Notes: generated by a model from the letters alone, not told the origin. DNA of 64,000 bases from Arcobacter sp. (GCA_020048055.1 JAIFNA010000001.1:72222-136221), one strand, 5' to 3'. Counted from the stretch's first letter, positions 50,515 to 60,667 are shown. Numbers and translations are program-made.

Positions 50515-51075
50515 TTAATTATTTTTAAATATATTTAGAACTGTTAAATATTGGTTATAAACAGATTTATATGCGCTTTTACTTAAAGCATTTTCATGAA
50601 ATAGTTCATCAATACTTAGACCAGTTTCAATTGCATTCTTGAAGATTTTTGAAGATTTAAGTTCAAAAAAATGCAAATCATCAAAATATTCTTCAATCGC
50701 ACTTTGTACTTGTTTGAAATCCGATTCTTTTTCTGTTTTAGTAGCTATAACTAAAATAGCTTTAGCATAAGACTTTATCTCTTCAATAGTCTCAACAGTT
50801 CTTAAAATAGAGTTGTACTCATTTACGCAAGGGACAATAACAACATCACTAGCTTTAATGATGTCAAGTATACCAGTATCAACAAATCCACCAAAATCAT
50901 AAACACAATTGTCAATCAATTGAGGTTTAGGTGTAATTTTTGCCATATCAGGATATATATTTTCGATAACCGAATTATCATTGCTTTGCAAAAAATATCC
51001 CAAATCTTTAGCCAAACTGAACGAAATAGGGGTTTTACCAACCCCACCTTTTTTGTTTAATACAGAAATTATCAT
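50515..51075 (-). CDS. parA: ParA-family partition ATPase
   Basis: This 186-residue protein has the deviant Walker A motif NKKGGVGKTPISFSL at its N-terminus, then YDFGGFVDTGILDIIKASDV and VIVPC. It is a short ParA of the type Ib kind without an N-terminal HTH. The ATG at 51075 is chosen because GGAG lies seven bases upstream; an ATG at 51087 is the alternative. Its partner is the RHH protein encoded next. Confidence 0.88.
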   Translation of the reverse strand: MIISVLNKKGGVGKTPISFSLAKDLGYFLQSNDNSVIENIYPDMAKITPKPQLIDNCVYDFGGFVDTGILDIIKASDVVIVPCVNEYNSILRTVETIEEIKSYAKAILVIATKTEKESDFKQVQSAIEEYFDDLHFFELKSSKIFKNAIETGLSIDELFHENALSKSAYKSVYNQYLTVLNIFKNN

Positions 51076-51126
51076 TACATACTCCATTTATTTAAATATT
51101 CGAAATATTAGCTTTTTATAGTTTTA

Positions 51127-51330
51127 AATTGTATTAAACAATTAAATAACAGTTTAAAACATTTAATAAAATGTATTATAGATATAAATATATGTTATTA
51201 AATTGTATTAAACAATTAAAATAATAAATCATTTCTACTTGACTCACTTATTATTTCTTTTACAATTGAAGCTCGGATATATTTTAGGTATTTTATAAAC
51301 CGTTTATAACCAATTATTATTGGTTATAAA
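51127..51330. promoter_or_regulatory. Dyad cluster upstream of parA, candidate centromere
   Basis: The dyad AATTGTATTAAACAATT occurs twice (51127-51143, 51201-51217). A 28-base inverted repeat with 12-bp arms, TTTATAACCAAT and ATTGGTTATAAA, lies at 51303-51330. Related TTTATAACC/GGTTTT strings continue to about 51440. The 433-base gap 51076-51508 has no ORF. Such repeats beside parA are typical of centromere or operator sites. Confidence 0.55.
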
Positions 51331-51508
51331 TCTAAATAAATAAATTTTATTATTTTGATAACATTTTGAAAAAAAAGGAGGGCAGTATTTTGACATTTAG
51401 AAATATTATAACGGTTTTAAACAGTTTATAAAATATTTTAAAGTTATAAAAATCACTAATAAATTTACGAGATAAATAATATTTTAATATATAGTGTATA
51501 ATTAAAAT

Positions 51509-51727
51509 ATGAAGCATACAGATAAAATAGAACTAACCATAACAAATACCGAAAATCTTTTGGCATATTGTGAGATACTACAAAAAAGCCAAAATTTAAT
51601 TATCAATGAAGCACTTGAAGAATACTTTTCTGCTCAAAATAAAAGATTGTCAGAAAAAAATCAAAATGACGAAAGTGTACTTACAAATCTTAATTATGAT
51701 GAATTTTGGGATGGCGTTGAGTTATAA
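51509..51727 (+). CDS. Orphan RHH-like antitoxin
   Basis: This 72-residue protein begins with a strand-helix-helix (KIELTITNTENLLAYCEILQ, then IINEALEEYFS). Its acidic tail TNLNYDEFWDGVEL resembles toxin-binding ends of CcdA or RHH antitoxins. No toxin gene follows, so it may be an orphan or serve the plasmid in another way. Confidence 0.55.
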   Translation: MKHTDKIELTITNTENLLAYCEILQKSQNLIINEALEEYFSAQNKRLSEKNQNDESVLTNLNYDEFWDGVEL

Positions 51728-51752
51728 TGACAAACCAAAGTAGGGGACAAAT

Positions 51753-51944
51753 ATGAATGGAAAAAGTAGACTTAATATAAATATAGGCTCTAAAGTCAAT
51801 ATTGTTTTAAAAGAGGATCAACGAACTGGTAAACTTACAACAGGAACAGTGAAAAATATCCTCACAAATTCAGCAACACATCCACATGGGATAAAAGTAA
51901 GACTCTCAAGCGGAGAAGTAGGAAGAGTTCAAGAGGTTCTTTAA
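51753..51944 (+). CDS. YwbE family protein
   Basis: The 63-residue product has the YwbE pattern: RLNINIGSKVNIVLKEDQRT then GKLTTGTVKNILTNSATHPH and GIKVRLSSGEVGRVQE. This is a small SH3-like beta protein of unknown function found widely in bacteria. It begins 25 bases after the antitoxin stop with TAGGGGACAAAT upstream. Confidence 0.88.
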   Translation: MNGKSRLNINIGSKVNIVLKEDQRTGKLTTGTVKNILTNSATHPHGIKVRLSSGEVGRVQEVL

Positions 51945-52491
51945 TTTTTAACTCACCATTTTAAAGTTAATATTTTTTTCATTCTTTATCATCACACATA
52001 ATTTTTTACTATTCATCACAAATAACAATACATCTTGATTTAATAATTCAAAAACAAAACAAAATAGGGCAGGCGGGCAGTAAATTAAATTAACACTATT
52101 TATGACACTTTATTTGACATATGGCTTGTTTAGGCATATTTGAACAAATAAAAAAATCACAATCTTAAAAAAGACACTTTTATAAAAATAATTTTTTTGT
52201 AAAAAATATAAAAATTTTTATTTTTTATTGTGTTAATTTTTATCGTTCATAAAATATCTCTAACAACTTATAAAATAGTCTTTATGCCACTAAATAAGTC
52301 TTATTAATTATAAGTCTAGTTTTTGCATAACACAGAAGTAATAGTATAAAAATAAATGATAGTGTCATAAATTTACAATAAGTTACAAAAAAACGACATC
52401 TTTTTTGTATTATTTTTGTATTAGTTAAAACAAAAGGTATCATTAATTTAAAGATTAATGTCACTAAAGTATAAAAATAAGAGAGATAATA
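51945..52491. other. 547-base AT-rich gap without a supported gene
   Basis: This stretch has long A and T runs and no ORF with a ribosome site. A 60-codon minus-strand frame at 52282-52464 has no supporting signal. It probably holds the promoter of the lipoprotein genes that begin at 52492. No strong palindrome was seen. Confidence 0.5.
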
Positions 52492-53235
52492 ATGAAAATA
52501 ATTTTGAAGACTATACTAATATTGCCATTTTTTTTATTTACTGGATGTGTTATGAGTGGTACATATACAGTAGATGCTTACAATTCTAAAGGTATGAATT
52601 TAAATAATGTCAAGATGATTGCCGAGGGGACTGGAATATATCTATTTAGAAATGCACTATGTAATAATTACCCTGGTGCTACTATTGTTATTAAAGATTT
52701 TAAAACAAAAGAAGAAATTAAAAGTGAAAGTCCATATAGATGTTGGGGACAAGAAGGTTTTACAATCCCACCTTATATGGCACTAAATGAGATAAATTTT
52801 AACGATTTGAATTATACGATTGCCTATAAAGGTTCAGATAAAACAGATTCAATACATGAATACACCTCCAATAATGAACCGATAGAGAACTGGAGCAGTC
52901 TGTTGTCGATTTATTATATAAATGGAGGCAAGACTAATTTGAAAGAGTATATGGATGTCGTAAATTATAAACTCCCAGTAAGACCGTATTTTACAAAAAT
53001 TGAAAACAATATTGGATACAAGCAAATAGTTTTCCCACCAAAAAAAGATACACCATATTTTGAGACAAATATACAAAAAATTTTTAGTAATGAAAAATGT
53101 CGTGGCTTGGTGTATTTTGGATATTCAAAGAAGTATCCTATTGAAACTTCTGTGGAAACTATGAAAAATGAAAACAATAAAATATTGGCATTTCTTGAAA
53201 AAGATACTTGGCAACCCGTTTGTGATTATCCATAG
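52492..53235 (+). CDS. Lipoprotein, unknown
   Basis: A signal ending FTGCVM marks a lipoprotein of about 229 mature residues. Cys pairs (ALCNNYPG, YRCWGQEG, KCRGLVYF, PVCDYP) suggest disulphides. ENIQKIFSNEKC-like and AFLEKDTWQPVC segments close the protein. It starts with GAGAGATAATA upstream and heads the series of envelope genes before the secretion system. No family was recognised. Confidence 0.58.
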   Translation: MKIILKTILILPFFLFTGCVMSGTYTVDAYNSKGMNLNNVKMIAEGTGIYLFRNALCNNYPGATIVIKDFKTKEEIKSESPYRCWGQEGFTIPPYMALNEINFNDLNYTIAYKGSDKTDSIHEYTSNNEPIENWSSLLSIYYINGGKTNLKEYMDVVNYKLPVRPYFTKIENNIGYKQIVFPPKKDTPYFETNIQKIFSNEKCRGLVYFGYSKKYPIETSVETMKNENNKILAFLEKDTWQPVCDYP

Positions 53236-53273
53236 TCAATCAAAATTAAATTAAAACTCAAAAAAGGAAACAA

Positions 53274-53750
53274 ATGAAAAAAAATATTAAAATAATCCTA
53301 AAAAGTGCGGTTTCTGTTACAGTCGCAGTAGCTTTTTTTAATGGATGTAGCGGACAACCAAATTTAAATAACGCTCAACTTTTAGCAAAGAGTCAAGAAT
53401 GTTTTAAAACAACCAATCTTGCTTCAATTTATAATATTCCAAGTAGGGGATTGTTAGCCGATGGTCTATCTTTAAGTGTTTTAAAAACAACAGGTGTAGC
53501 TGAAGGATTTACGCAAAGTTTTCAAAGTAATATAGCTAGTGGCTCAAAACAATTTGTGGTCTATTCAACAAATAACTTAAAGAGTAGTGAGTATCTAACA
53601 AATACACTTTCAAAATTTAGTGAAAATGCGCTGCAAGGAATTGAATTATGCTATATCGGAAATAAAGAGTACTCTTTAAAAATAGAAAAAGAAGCATTAA
53701 GGGTTGGGGCAAGTTATAAAAATATATATGAACTAAACTCGGACAAATAA
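53274..53750 (+). CDS. Lipoprotein, unknown
   Basis: The signal (SVTVAVAFFNGCSGQ) contains a lipobox, giving about 133 mature residues. The mature part includes FKTTNLASIYNIPSRGLLAD and FVVYSTNNLKSSEYLTNTL. Strong AAAAGGAAACAA precedes the ATG. It lies 38 bases after its neighbour and is probably co-transcribed. No family was recognised. Confidence 0.58.
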   Translation: MKKNIKIILKSAVSVTVAVAFFNGCSGQPNLNNAQLLAKSQECFKTTNLASIYNIPSRGLLADGLSLSVLKTTGVAEGFTQSFQSNIASGSKQFVVYSTNNLKSSEYLTNTLSKFSENALQGIELCYIGNKEYSLKIEKEALRVGASYKNIYELNSDK

Positions 53751-53756
53751 TTCAAT

Positions 53757-54299
53757 ATGATTAGATATTTTTTTATATTTTTTGTTTCATATATTATTTT
53801 AAATTCTAGTTTATTTGCTCAAGAACAAACACGAATTTGCACAAAAAATGATCTAGTTGGAGACATATGGAGTATTGTAAAGATGAAGGTGTATGACGAG
53901 GAGAAATTAAAAAATCCAACTCAATATCTTTTTACCTTAACTTCAGAATTTCAGCTTATAAAATTTACAAATGACAACGAAATAAGATCGGTATATGTTA
54001 AAAATAATGTAAATGATTTTCTTTTGTTATCAAAAATGCTTGAATTTAGCCAAGGAGAATCATTTGATATTTCAAATGATTCTGTTTTAACAATTACCAG
54101 AAATAATGGAGTAGTAATTGACAGGATAGTTTGTTATTACATTGATTCATCTGATAATAAAATAATTCCAAAAGACTCCATTATGTTGCTAAGATTTGAA
54201 GACAATAAACCTTTGATAGCATTAGTTTACAAAAAGTTAAAAGAAAATGATTTGGTTTTGATGAATAATAAAAAAACTAATCAAGAGGAGAAAAAATGA
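53757..54299 (+). CDS. Secreted protein, unknown
   Basis: A signal peptide (YFFIFFVSYIILNSSLFAQ) precedes 160 residues with LVGDIWSIVKMKVYDEEKLK and FTLTSEFQLIKFTNDNEI. The mature part is strand-rich and resembles lipocalin-like small envelope proteins only in general pattern. It overlaps the next gene by ATGA. Confidence 0.52.
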   Translation: MIRYFFIFFVSYIILNSSLFAQEQTRICTKNDLVGDIWSIVKMKVYDEEKLKNPTQYLFTLTSEFQLIKFTNDNEIRSVYVKNNVNDFLLLSKMLEFSQGESFDISNDSVLTITRNNGVVIDRIVCYYIDSSDNKIIPKDSIMLLRFEDNKPLIALVYKKLKENDLVLMNNKKTNQEEKK

Positions 54300-54454
54300 T
54301 AAATGTATATAGAAAAATATTGCTGTTAATCAGCATTATTGTATTTAGTGGGTGTGGTAACAATTTGGTTTTGGCACCAAAAGGTGGCATTACTATTAAC
54401 GCATTTCCATCAATATGGATAAATGGGACATTTTTTGAAAATAGTCCATCATGA
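54296..54454 (+). CDS. 52-aa lipoprotein
   Basis: A 53-codon ORF with GAGGAGAAAAA upstream starts in an ATGA overlap. Its signal ends VFSGCGNN, a good lipobox, leaving a mature peptide of 33 residues (LAPKGGITINAFPSIWING). It may be a small lysis-type or scaffold lipoprotein. It lies 58 bases before the secretion ATPase gene. Confidence 0.55.
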   Translation: MINVYRKILLLISIIVFSGCGNNLVLAPKGGITINAFPSIWINGTFFENSPS

Positions 54455-54512
54455 TAAATTAATTTCATAATATTAGATGGAAATAATTAAATAAACAAGA
54501 AAAGAGATGATT

Positions 54513-56612
54513 ATGCAAACAGCACTTATAGCATTAGAAATAGCAGGACAAATAAATAAGATTTTAGTTGATTCAAGGGCAATAGCCAAGCAATTTGCAC
54601 TTAGTGAAAATGAACCCTCAGTTGAAGAACTCACAAGAATTGCAATAAGAGTTGGATTTCGAGCATCGATAAAAAAATTACCAATTGAAAAACTTATCTC
54701 TTCATACCCTATGCCACTTATTTGTCTTTCCAATGAAAATAGCTATATCACAATCATCCAAGCAAATATTGAAAAAGAGGAACTTTTGATATTTGATACT
54801 ATTACCAAACAACCAAAGATTTTGACATTTGCCGAATTTAACACTATCTCATCTGGAAAAACAATCGTTTTGAAACATAAATTTTTAAATAACAATGCAA
54901 AATTTGGATTTGGTTGGTTTTTTGACCAAATTATGCAATATAAAAAGGTAATGTCAGAAGTTCTTATCGCTTCATTTGTAATCCAACTATTTGCCTTAGT
55001 AACACCACTTTTTACCCAAGTAATTTTAGATAAAGTTTTGGTTCATCGCTCAATGAGTACACTTGATGTTTTAGCTTTTGCTTTTGTTGCAGTTGCCCTA
55101 TTTGAGCTTATTTTAAACCTTATACGAAACTATATTTTTACCCATACTACTTCCAAGATTGACTCAAAACTTGGTGCGAAACTGTTTTCGCATCTTTTAG
55201 AACTCCCATTTGTTTATTTTGAAAATAGACAAGTTGGAAATATCATCGCAAGAGTGAGAGAACTAGACCAAATACGAGAATTTGTAGCAAACAAATCTGT
55301 TACTTTGATACTTGATGTATTGTTTTCATTTGTATTTTTATTTATGATGACCCTTTATAGTGTCAAACTTACACTTATAGTTGTAGCCTTTGTATTTGTC
55401 ATATCGTTACTTTACTTTTTCATCACACCAAAACTAAGAGAACGACTAGAAGAGAAGTTTGCTATGGGTGCACACTCAAATTCTTATTTGGTTGAAACCG
55501 TTACAGGTGTACAAACAGTCAAATCATTAGCACTAGAAGGTGCTATGCAAAAAAGATGGGATGATTATCTTGCAAACTACGTCACCGCTAGTTTTAATCT
55601 TACCAATCTTTCAAATATACTAGGTGGTGTTACAGGATTTTTACAAAAACTTATGACAATTGCTATGCTTTATATTGGAGTTACACTTGTACTTGACAAC
55701 CAACTAAGTGTTGGGCAACTGATAGCTTTTCAGATGTTTGCAAATCAGTTTAGTTCCCCAGTCCTTAGACTTGTAGGGCTTTGGAATGAATTCCAACAAA
55801 CTCTCCTTTCTGTTGATAGACTTGGAGATATTTTAAATACTCCAACAGAACAGACAAATGATAAAGCTATCACTTTGCCACACCTTATAGGCAAAGTAAA
55901 ATTTGAAAACATAGTTTTTAGCTACTCTCCAACAACACAAGCAGTACTAAAAGGGATAAATTTTGAGATACCAGCAGGATATAGTGTAGGGATAGTTGGA
56001 AGAAGTGGAAGTGGTAAAAGTACTATTACAAAACTTATCCAAAGACTTTATCTCCAAAGTGAAGGTGCAATATTTATAGATGGTGTAGATATAAGACATA
56101 TGAATCCAAAATGGCTTAGAAACAATATTGGTGTGGTACTTCAAGAAAATTATCTTTTTAGTGGAAGTATCAAAGATAATATAGCTCTAACAAATCCATC
56201 TGCCCCGATAGAGCATATTATCACAGCTGCTAGAATTGCAGGAGCAGATGAGTTTATTAGCGAACTATCTCAAGGGTATGATACAGAAGTAGGGGAGAGA
56301 GGTGCATCACTTTCAGGTGGACAAAAACAAAGAATCGCAATAGCAAGAGCCTTGCTCACAAATCCAAAAATTCTTATATTTGATGAAGCGACATCTGCCC
56401 TTGATTATGAATCTGAAAAAATCATCCAAAACAATCTCAAATCAATCAAAGCAAATAGAACAATGTTTATAGTAGCTCACCGTCTGCAAACAGTAAAAGA
56501 TTGTGAACTTATTATAGTACTCGACAAAGGAAATATCATAGAAAGTGGAACACATAAGGAGTTGATTGATAAACAAAGCTATTACTATAAGCTTTATACA
56601 CAGCAGGGGTGA
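54513..56612 (+). CDS. Type I secretion ABC transporter, HlyB type
   Basis: This 699-residue exporter has an N-terminal C39-like domain without the catalytic Cys (residues 1-125), as in HlyB. Six membrane helices follow, then the ATPase: Walker A GRSGSGKSTITKL, signature LSGGQKQRIAIARAL, Walker B ILIFDEATSALDY and the switch His in FIVAHRLQ. It powers one-step export of RTX proteins. ATG 54513 is preferred because AAAGAG is six bases upstream; ATG 54507 is the alternative. HlyD and TolC partners follow at 61022 and 62326. Confidence 0.93.
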   Translation: MQTALIALEIAGQINKILVDSRAIAKQFALSENEPSVEELTRIAIRVGFRASIKKLPIEKLISSYPMPLICLSNENSYITIIQANIEKEELLIFDTITKQPKILTFAEFNTISSGKTIVLKHKFLNNNAKFGFGWFFDQIMQYKKVMSEVLIASFVIQLFALVTPLFTQVILDKVLVHRSMSTLDVLAFAFVAVALFELILNLIRNYIFTHTTSKIDSKLGAKLFSHLLELPFVYFENRQVGNIIARVRELDQIREFVANKSVTLILDVLFSFVFLFMMTLYSVKLTLIVVAFVFVISLLYFFITPKLRERLEEKFAMGAHSNSYLVETVTGVQTVKSLALEGAMQKRWDDYLANYVTASFNLTNLSNILGGVTGFLQKLMTIAMLYIGVTLVLDNQLSVGQLIAFQMFANQFSSPVLRLVGLWNEFQQTLLSVDRLGDILNTPTEQTNDKAITLPHLIGKVKFENIVFSYSPTTQAVLKGINFEIPAGYSVGIVGRSGSGKSTITKLIQRLYLQSEGAIFIDGVDIRHMNPKWLRNNIGVVLQENYLFSGSIKDNIALTNPSAPIEHIITAARIAGADEFISELSQGYDTEVGERGASLSGGQKQRIAIARALLTNPKILIFDEATSALDYESEKIIQNNLKSIKANRTMFIVAHRLQTVKDCELIIVLDKGNIIESGTHKELIDKQSYYYKLYTQQG

Positions 56613-56757
56613 AAGCTAACCAAAGAATCAAGGGTTTGGCTAGTGGTTTGAAGTGTTTAAAGGAAATAGAATTTTAGATTAGGAGGTGAAAGATGGTAAA
56701 TAGTATGTTCGTAGGTATTAACAAAAAAGAGATAAATCAAAAAAGGAGAACAAAAAG

Positions 56758-57360
56758 ATGAAAAGATTGTGGATTGTATTGATGGGGTTATTACCCTTTG
56801 GACTCTATGCAAATGAGATGAAAGTACCGTTTAGTATACCAGTGGATTTCTCTAAAGAAGGGACAGTTTATGAAACTGATTTTATGGCACCGTGGAATAT
56901 TTGGGGGTCAAAAGTGAGTTTTAACATATTTGTATCTTATGAAAAATGGTATTCGCAACAAACAGAAGAAGAGCGAATAATAATGGTTTCCATAGGTTTT
57001 GGAACTAGAAATGACAAACCCATACCAAAAGAGGAACAACGATACTTTAAACTAAAAGTAACTCTCACACCTCTTGGTTGGGCAAGTAATGATGTAACTA
57101 TTTGGACACATTTAGCATCTAAGACTGATTTTGTTCTTGAGGACTCTAAAAAAGAGTACAAAGATGGTGAGAAAATAGAATTTATTGCAAAAGTGCCTCT
57201 TTATGGTGAAGGTGGTCATGCTGGTGCCAAAACCATTATGATAGCAGACCTACAAAGACTACGAAACTATCATATAAGAATTGAGAGTTTGGAAGATGTA
57301 GAGCTTCCAAAGGGTGTGACAACAAAGTTTGATATAAATAGAGCTAGTAGAAAATATTAA
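56758..57360 (+). CDS. DUF5625-like secreted protein
   Basis: After a signal peptide (LWIVLMGLLPFGLYANE) comes PFSIPVDFSKEGTVYETDF, a start similar to DUF5625 proteins, and ADLQRLRNYHIRIESLEDVE LP near the end. AAAAGGAGAACAAAAAG precedes the ATG. It sits directly before the RTX gene (26 bases) and could be a periplasmic partner or immunity protein for it. That role is inferred from position only. Confidence 0.58.
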   Translation: MKRLWIVLMGLLPFGLYANEMKVPFSIPVDFSKEGTVYETDFMAPWNIWGSKVSFNIFVSYEKWYSQQTEEERIIMVSIGFGTRNDKPIPKEEQRYFKLKVTLTPLGWASNDVTIWTHLASKTDFVLEDSKKEYKDGEKIEFIAKVPLYGEGGHAGAKTIMIADLQRLRNYHIRIESLEDVELPKGVTTKFDINRASRKY

Positions 57361-57385
57361 AAAATAAAAATAAAAGGATAAAACG

Positions 57386-60300
57386 ATGGCAACAACATAT
57401 TATGTGAAAATAAATATAGAATCAGCAGGAACTGACTTAAAATATGGATGGAAATCTATAGCAGGTCATATGTGGTATGAGATTGGTCAAAAAGACAGCA
57501 ATGGAAATGTTATCACTGGGGATGGTAAACAACTACAAGCAGGATATACAGGAGATGGTATTGTGGACAATGATAAAGAAAATTACTTAGATGACCCAGC
57601 TTACTCTTCTAAAGAAATAGCAATTACTCAAGAACAATTTAATACTTTGCTAGAGTTTGGCACAAAGAATTCTGCCCTCGCCACCCAACACGGCTTTGGC
57701 AATGATGACTACAATGTATTTGATAATAGTTGCATCGACTATGCCTATAAAGCACTTGAATTAGCAGGTATAAATAAAAGTGGTTTTCAAGGTGATTTAA
57801 TACCTATGAATAACAGAGATGACATAGATAAAATGGTTGGTATCTATGAAGAAAATGGTAAATTCCATGTTGGTGATGATGTTTATTCCATCCTACCAGG
57901 TGACAATTTATGGTCTATATTGAAGCAATACAATCTTGGTATTGATGTTTTGTTGGAGGCAAATCATTGGCTCAAAGATAGACTCAGTAGTGATGGTAAA
58001 TTTGCACTTATTAAACCAGGTGATAAATTGGCATTAGAACATTTTGAGCGTCTTGTATTGCCAGATGAAAGTCAAGTGTTACATGGATTTGTTGCGGCAT
58101 TGTATAATCCACTCAATGGAGAATATTCAGGTGAACACAAATTGTATTGGGATGGATATTGTGTAGGTGCCGATTCGTATCATTATCTAAAAGCACTAAG
58201 CACTCAAGTAAAGTCATATATTTTTGAAGCTAAAAAGAATATTATGTATCAGAAATGGGAAGAATATAATGGGTATTCGATACCAATATTTTTTACTGAA
58301 ACAGTTTATGTTAAATATTCAGTGACACATCAATTAACTAGAGATAATAAGCTTGGAGGATGGGGTTTTGACACGATAATAAAAGTTATTTCATATCCAA
58401 TACTAAGGAGTGATGCCAGTCTCATATCTACAGATCTTTACGACCAACCAATAAAGTATGAAAGAGGAAATTTTATTCCAGCATACACATACAACTTCGC
58501 TACTGGGAGCTACGACCCCATCGTTCTTGACATAAACCACAATAATCAAATAGATACTACTTCATTAAATACATCAACTACAAACTTTAACTTTGAGAAT
58601 ACAGCAACATCTACACAAACAAGCTGGATAGCAAACGGGGATGGATTTTTGGTGTTTGATGCAAATCATGATGGCAAGATAGACAATGGCAATGAACTTT
58701 TTGGTACAGCTATAGAAGAAGGGTATAGTGTTTTACGAAGAGGGTTTGATACAAATAGCGACAATCTTATCAATACAAGTGATACAGACTTTTCAAAGCT
58801 TCAAGTGTGGATTGATGATGGGGATGGGGTGAGTGAAACAGGTGAGCTTAAAACGCTAAGTGAATTGGGAATCACACAAATCAATCTAACAAATAAAGAT
58901 ACAAATATCAACACCAATGGAAATACTATTTTAAAAACCTCTACTTTTACCCAAGATGGTAAAGAGTATCTTAGTGGAGATGTGAATTTTGCAATAGATA
59001 GAACAAATACTTCATATAGTGGAGATATAGAAATATCATTTGATACTTTAGATATGACAAATCTAAGAGGATATGGAAGTGTCCAAGATTTGCTTATTGC
59101 GATGAATTTGGACAATTCACTCAAAACACTTGTGCAGACTATGCAATCGGACATACAATACACCCTTAATGAGTTTGATAATTTTATAGCAAAGTGGACT
59201 GGACTTGAAGCACTTCATAATAAATACGCTATCACACATAATACTTTGAGTATAGATGATAAGGTATGGATACTAGAAAGCTTGAGTGGGAATGTTTATT
59301 TTAAGGGATCTATCGAAAGTGCCTTTTCAAAACAAATGTCTAGTAATAATAAGTATGATGAAAACTATATCAATCAAATGTTTGAAGGGATTATGAATCG
59401 TTATAAATACAACTTTTTGTCTCAAAGCGAACCATTTGCAAGTATCAATGAAGGGGGATCGTATGACATCAATACTAATGCTCTTATCATAGATGATAAA
59501 ACAAAGAGCGTTCAACATCTTGTTGATTTTATTAACACTTCTAGTAATGCAAAAGAAATTGCTATTGCTATTGCTATGTTTAAACACTATAACCTTATAG
59601 GTTATAGTGATGTTATATTAAAACTAACTTCAAATCAATCATTAGTGGAAGGGCTTTTTAATAGCTATTATATTCATGTTGATACTCAAGCGATTTATAA
59701 TGATGCATCCAATTATGTGATTAGTGATCACGATGTTGTTTTACATGGAAGTGGTCGAAATATTATAGTTGTAGGTGATAAGCATAATATTATCGAGGGT
59801 TTAGCATCTTCTGGTGAAAATACAATGATAGGAGGTATAGGAAACGATACTCTTATGGGTGGAACTGGAAATGACACTTATATCTTCAAAAAAGGGGATG
59901 GACAAGATACTATCACAGATAAACAAGGTGCAGATACTATCAAAATCATTGATAATAACTTGCAAGCTAGTGATATTTTTGCAAAATATGTCAATCAAGA
60001 TTTGGTTATTAGTTTTCAAAACAATACAACTGATAGCATTACTATCAAAGATTATAAAGCAAATAGCACTAGCAAAATAGAAACCTTGGAAATAATAAAC
60101 GATAATCAAGCGATTAAATTTACTGCTAGTATTGACAGTCTCATGGGTAAGATTATAGGTACCAATTCCAACGACAAGATAGTTGGGACTACAAACAATG
60201 ATGTGATGCATGGCTTGGCTGATAACGATATGTTGAGTGGTGGATTTGGCAATGATATAATGGTTGGTGGAACAGGTAATGATACGTTAAGTGGAGACAA

Positions 60301-60667
60301 TGGTAATGATATAATTGATGAAATACGAGATTATTCGACTGTTTACAATGAAATAGATAAAATCGTATTTGGTGTTGGAATCACAAAAAATAATCTACAA
60401 GTAACTTGGGATCAATTCTATATGAAATTAAAATATAGTGCAACCGATAGCGTAAAAGTTGGTTTATCTTCATTAAATACTAGCTATTCAATAGGTGTTG
60501 AAAAATTTGAGTTTGCTGATGGTTCAAGTCTAGATATGCCAGCCTTAAGGAATATAAATGTTAATGCAATAGGAACGGCAAACACAGATACGCTGTATGG
60601 TATGTATGGTAATGATACACTCAATGGTGGATCTGGTAACGATATGTTGAGTGGAAATTTACTATAG
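57386..60667 (+). CDS. RTX exoprotein with papain-like N-domain and LysM, frameshifted near its end
   Basis: The 1,093-codon frame has several parts. Residues 1-150 hold IAGHMWYEIG (His28) and VFDNSCIDYAYKALELAGI (Cys116), a His-before-Cys order fitting permuted papain-like (NlpC/P60 or LRAT-type) enzymes. Residues 165-225 resemble LysM (SILPGDNLWSILKQYNLGID). Residues about 395-500 have calcium-loop Asp patterns (DANHDGKIDNGNELFG; DTNSDNLINTSD). RTX nonapeptides GGIGNDTLMGGTGNDT and later blocks follow from about residue 812. The last block runs into TAG at 60665; one T added at 60658-60660 would join it to the fragment at 60661. It should be a type I secretion substrate. Confidence 0.85.
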   Translation: MATTYYVKINIESAGTDLKYGWKSIAGHMWYEIGQKDSNGNVITGDGKQLQAGYTGDGIVDNDKENYLDDPAYSSKEIAITQEQFNTLLEFGTKNSALATQHGFGNDDYNVFDNSCIDYAYKALELAGINKSGFQGDLIPMNNRDDIDKMVGIYEENGKFHVGDDVYSILPGDNLWSILKQYNLGIDVLLEANHWLKDRLSSDGKFALIKPGDKLALEHFERLVLPDESQVLHGFVAALYNPLNGEYSGEHKLYWDGYCVGADSYHYLKALSTQVKSYIFEAKKNIMYQKWEEYNGYSIPIFFTETVYVKYSVTHQLTRDNKLGGWGFDTIIKVISYPILRSDASLISTDLYDQPIKYERGNFIPAYTYNFATGSYDPIVLDINHNNQIDTTSLNTSTTNFNFENTATSTQTSWIANGDGFLVFDANHDGKIDNGNELFGTAIEEGYSVLRRGFDTNSDNLINTSDTDFSKLQVWIDDGDGVSETGELKTLSELGITQINLTNKDTNINTNGNTILKTSTFTQDGKEYLSGDVNFAIDRTNTSYSGDIEISFDTLDMTNLRGYGSVQDLLIAMNLDNSLKTLVQTMQSDIQYTLNEFDNFIAKWTGLEALHNKYAITHNTLSIDDKVWILESLSGNVYFKGSIESAFSKQMSSNNKYDENYINQMFEGIMNRYKYNFLSQSEPFASINEGGSYDINTNALIIDDKTKSVQHLVDFINTSSNAKEIAIAIAMFKHYNLIGYSDVILKLTSNQSLVEGLFNSYYIHVDTQAIYNDASNYVISDHDVVLHGSGRNIIVVGDKHNIIEGLASSGENTMIGGIGNDTLMGGTGNDTYIFKKGDGQDTITDKQGADTIKIIDNNLQASDIFAKYVNQDLVISFQNNTTDSITIKDYKANSTSKIETLEIINDNQAIKFTASIDSLMGKIIGTNSNDKIVGTTNNDVMHGLADNDMLSGGFGNDIMVGGTGNDTLSGDNGNDIIDEIRDYSTVYNEIDKIVFGVGITKNNLQVTWDQFYMKLKYSATDSVKVGLSSLNTSYSIGVEKFEFADGSSLDMPALRNINVNAIGTANTDTLYGMYGNDTLNGGSGNDMLSGNLL

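Noticed and set aside
52282..52464. 60-codon minus-strand ORF in the 51945-52491 gap
   Set aside because: No ribosome site, low-complexity hydrophobic translation and no neighbour on that strand.
56692..56760. 22-codon ORF before the DUF5625-like gene
   Set aside because: Basic translation that only spans the purine-rich ribosome-site region of the next gene; no independent support.
59327..60300. Minus-strand ORFs of 64-136 codons within the RTX gene
   Set aside because: They are frame shadows of the repetitive RTX coding sequence.
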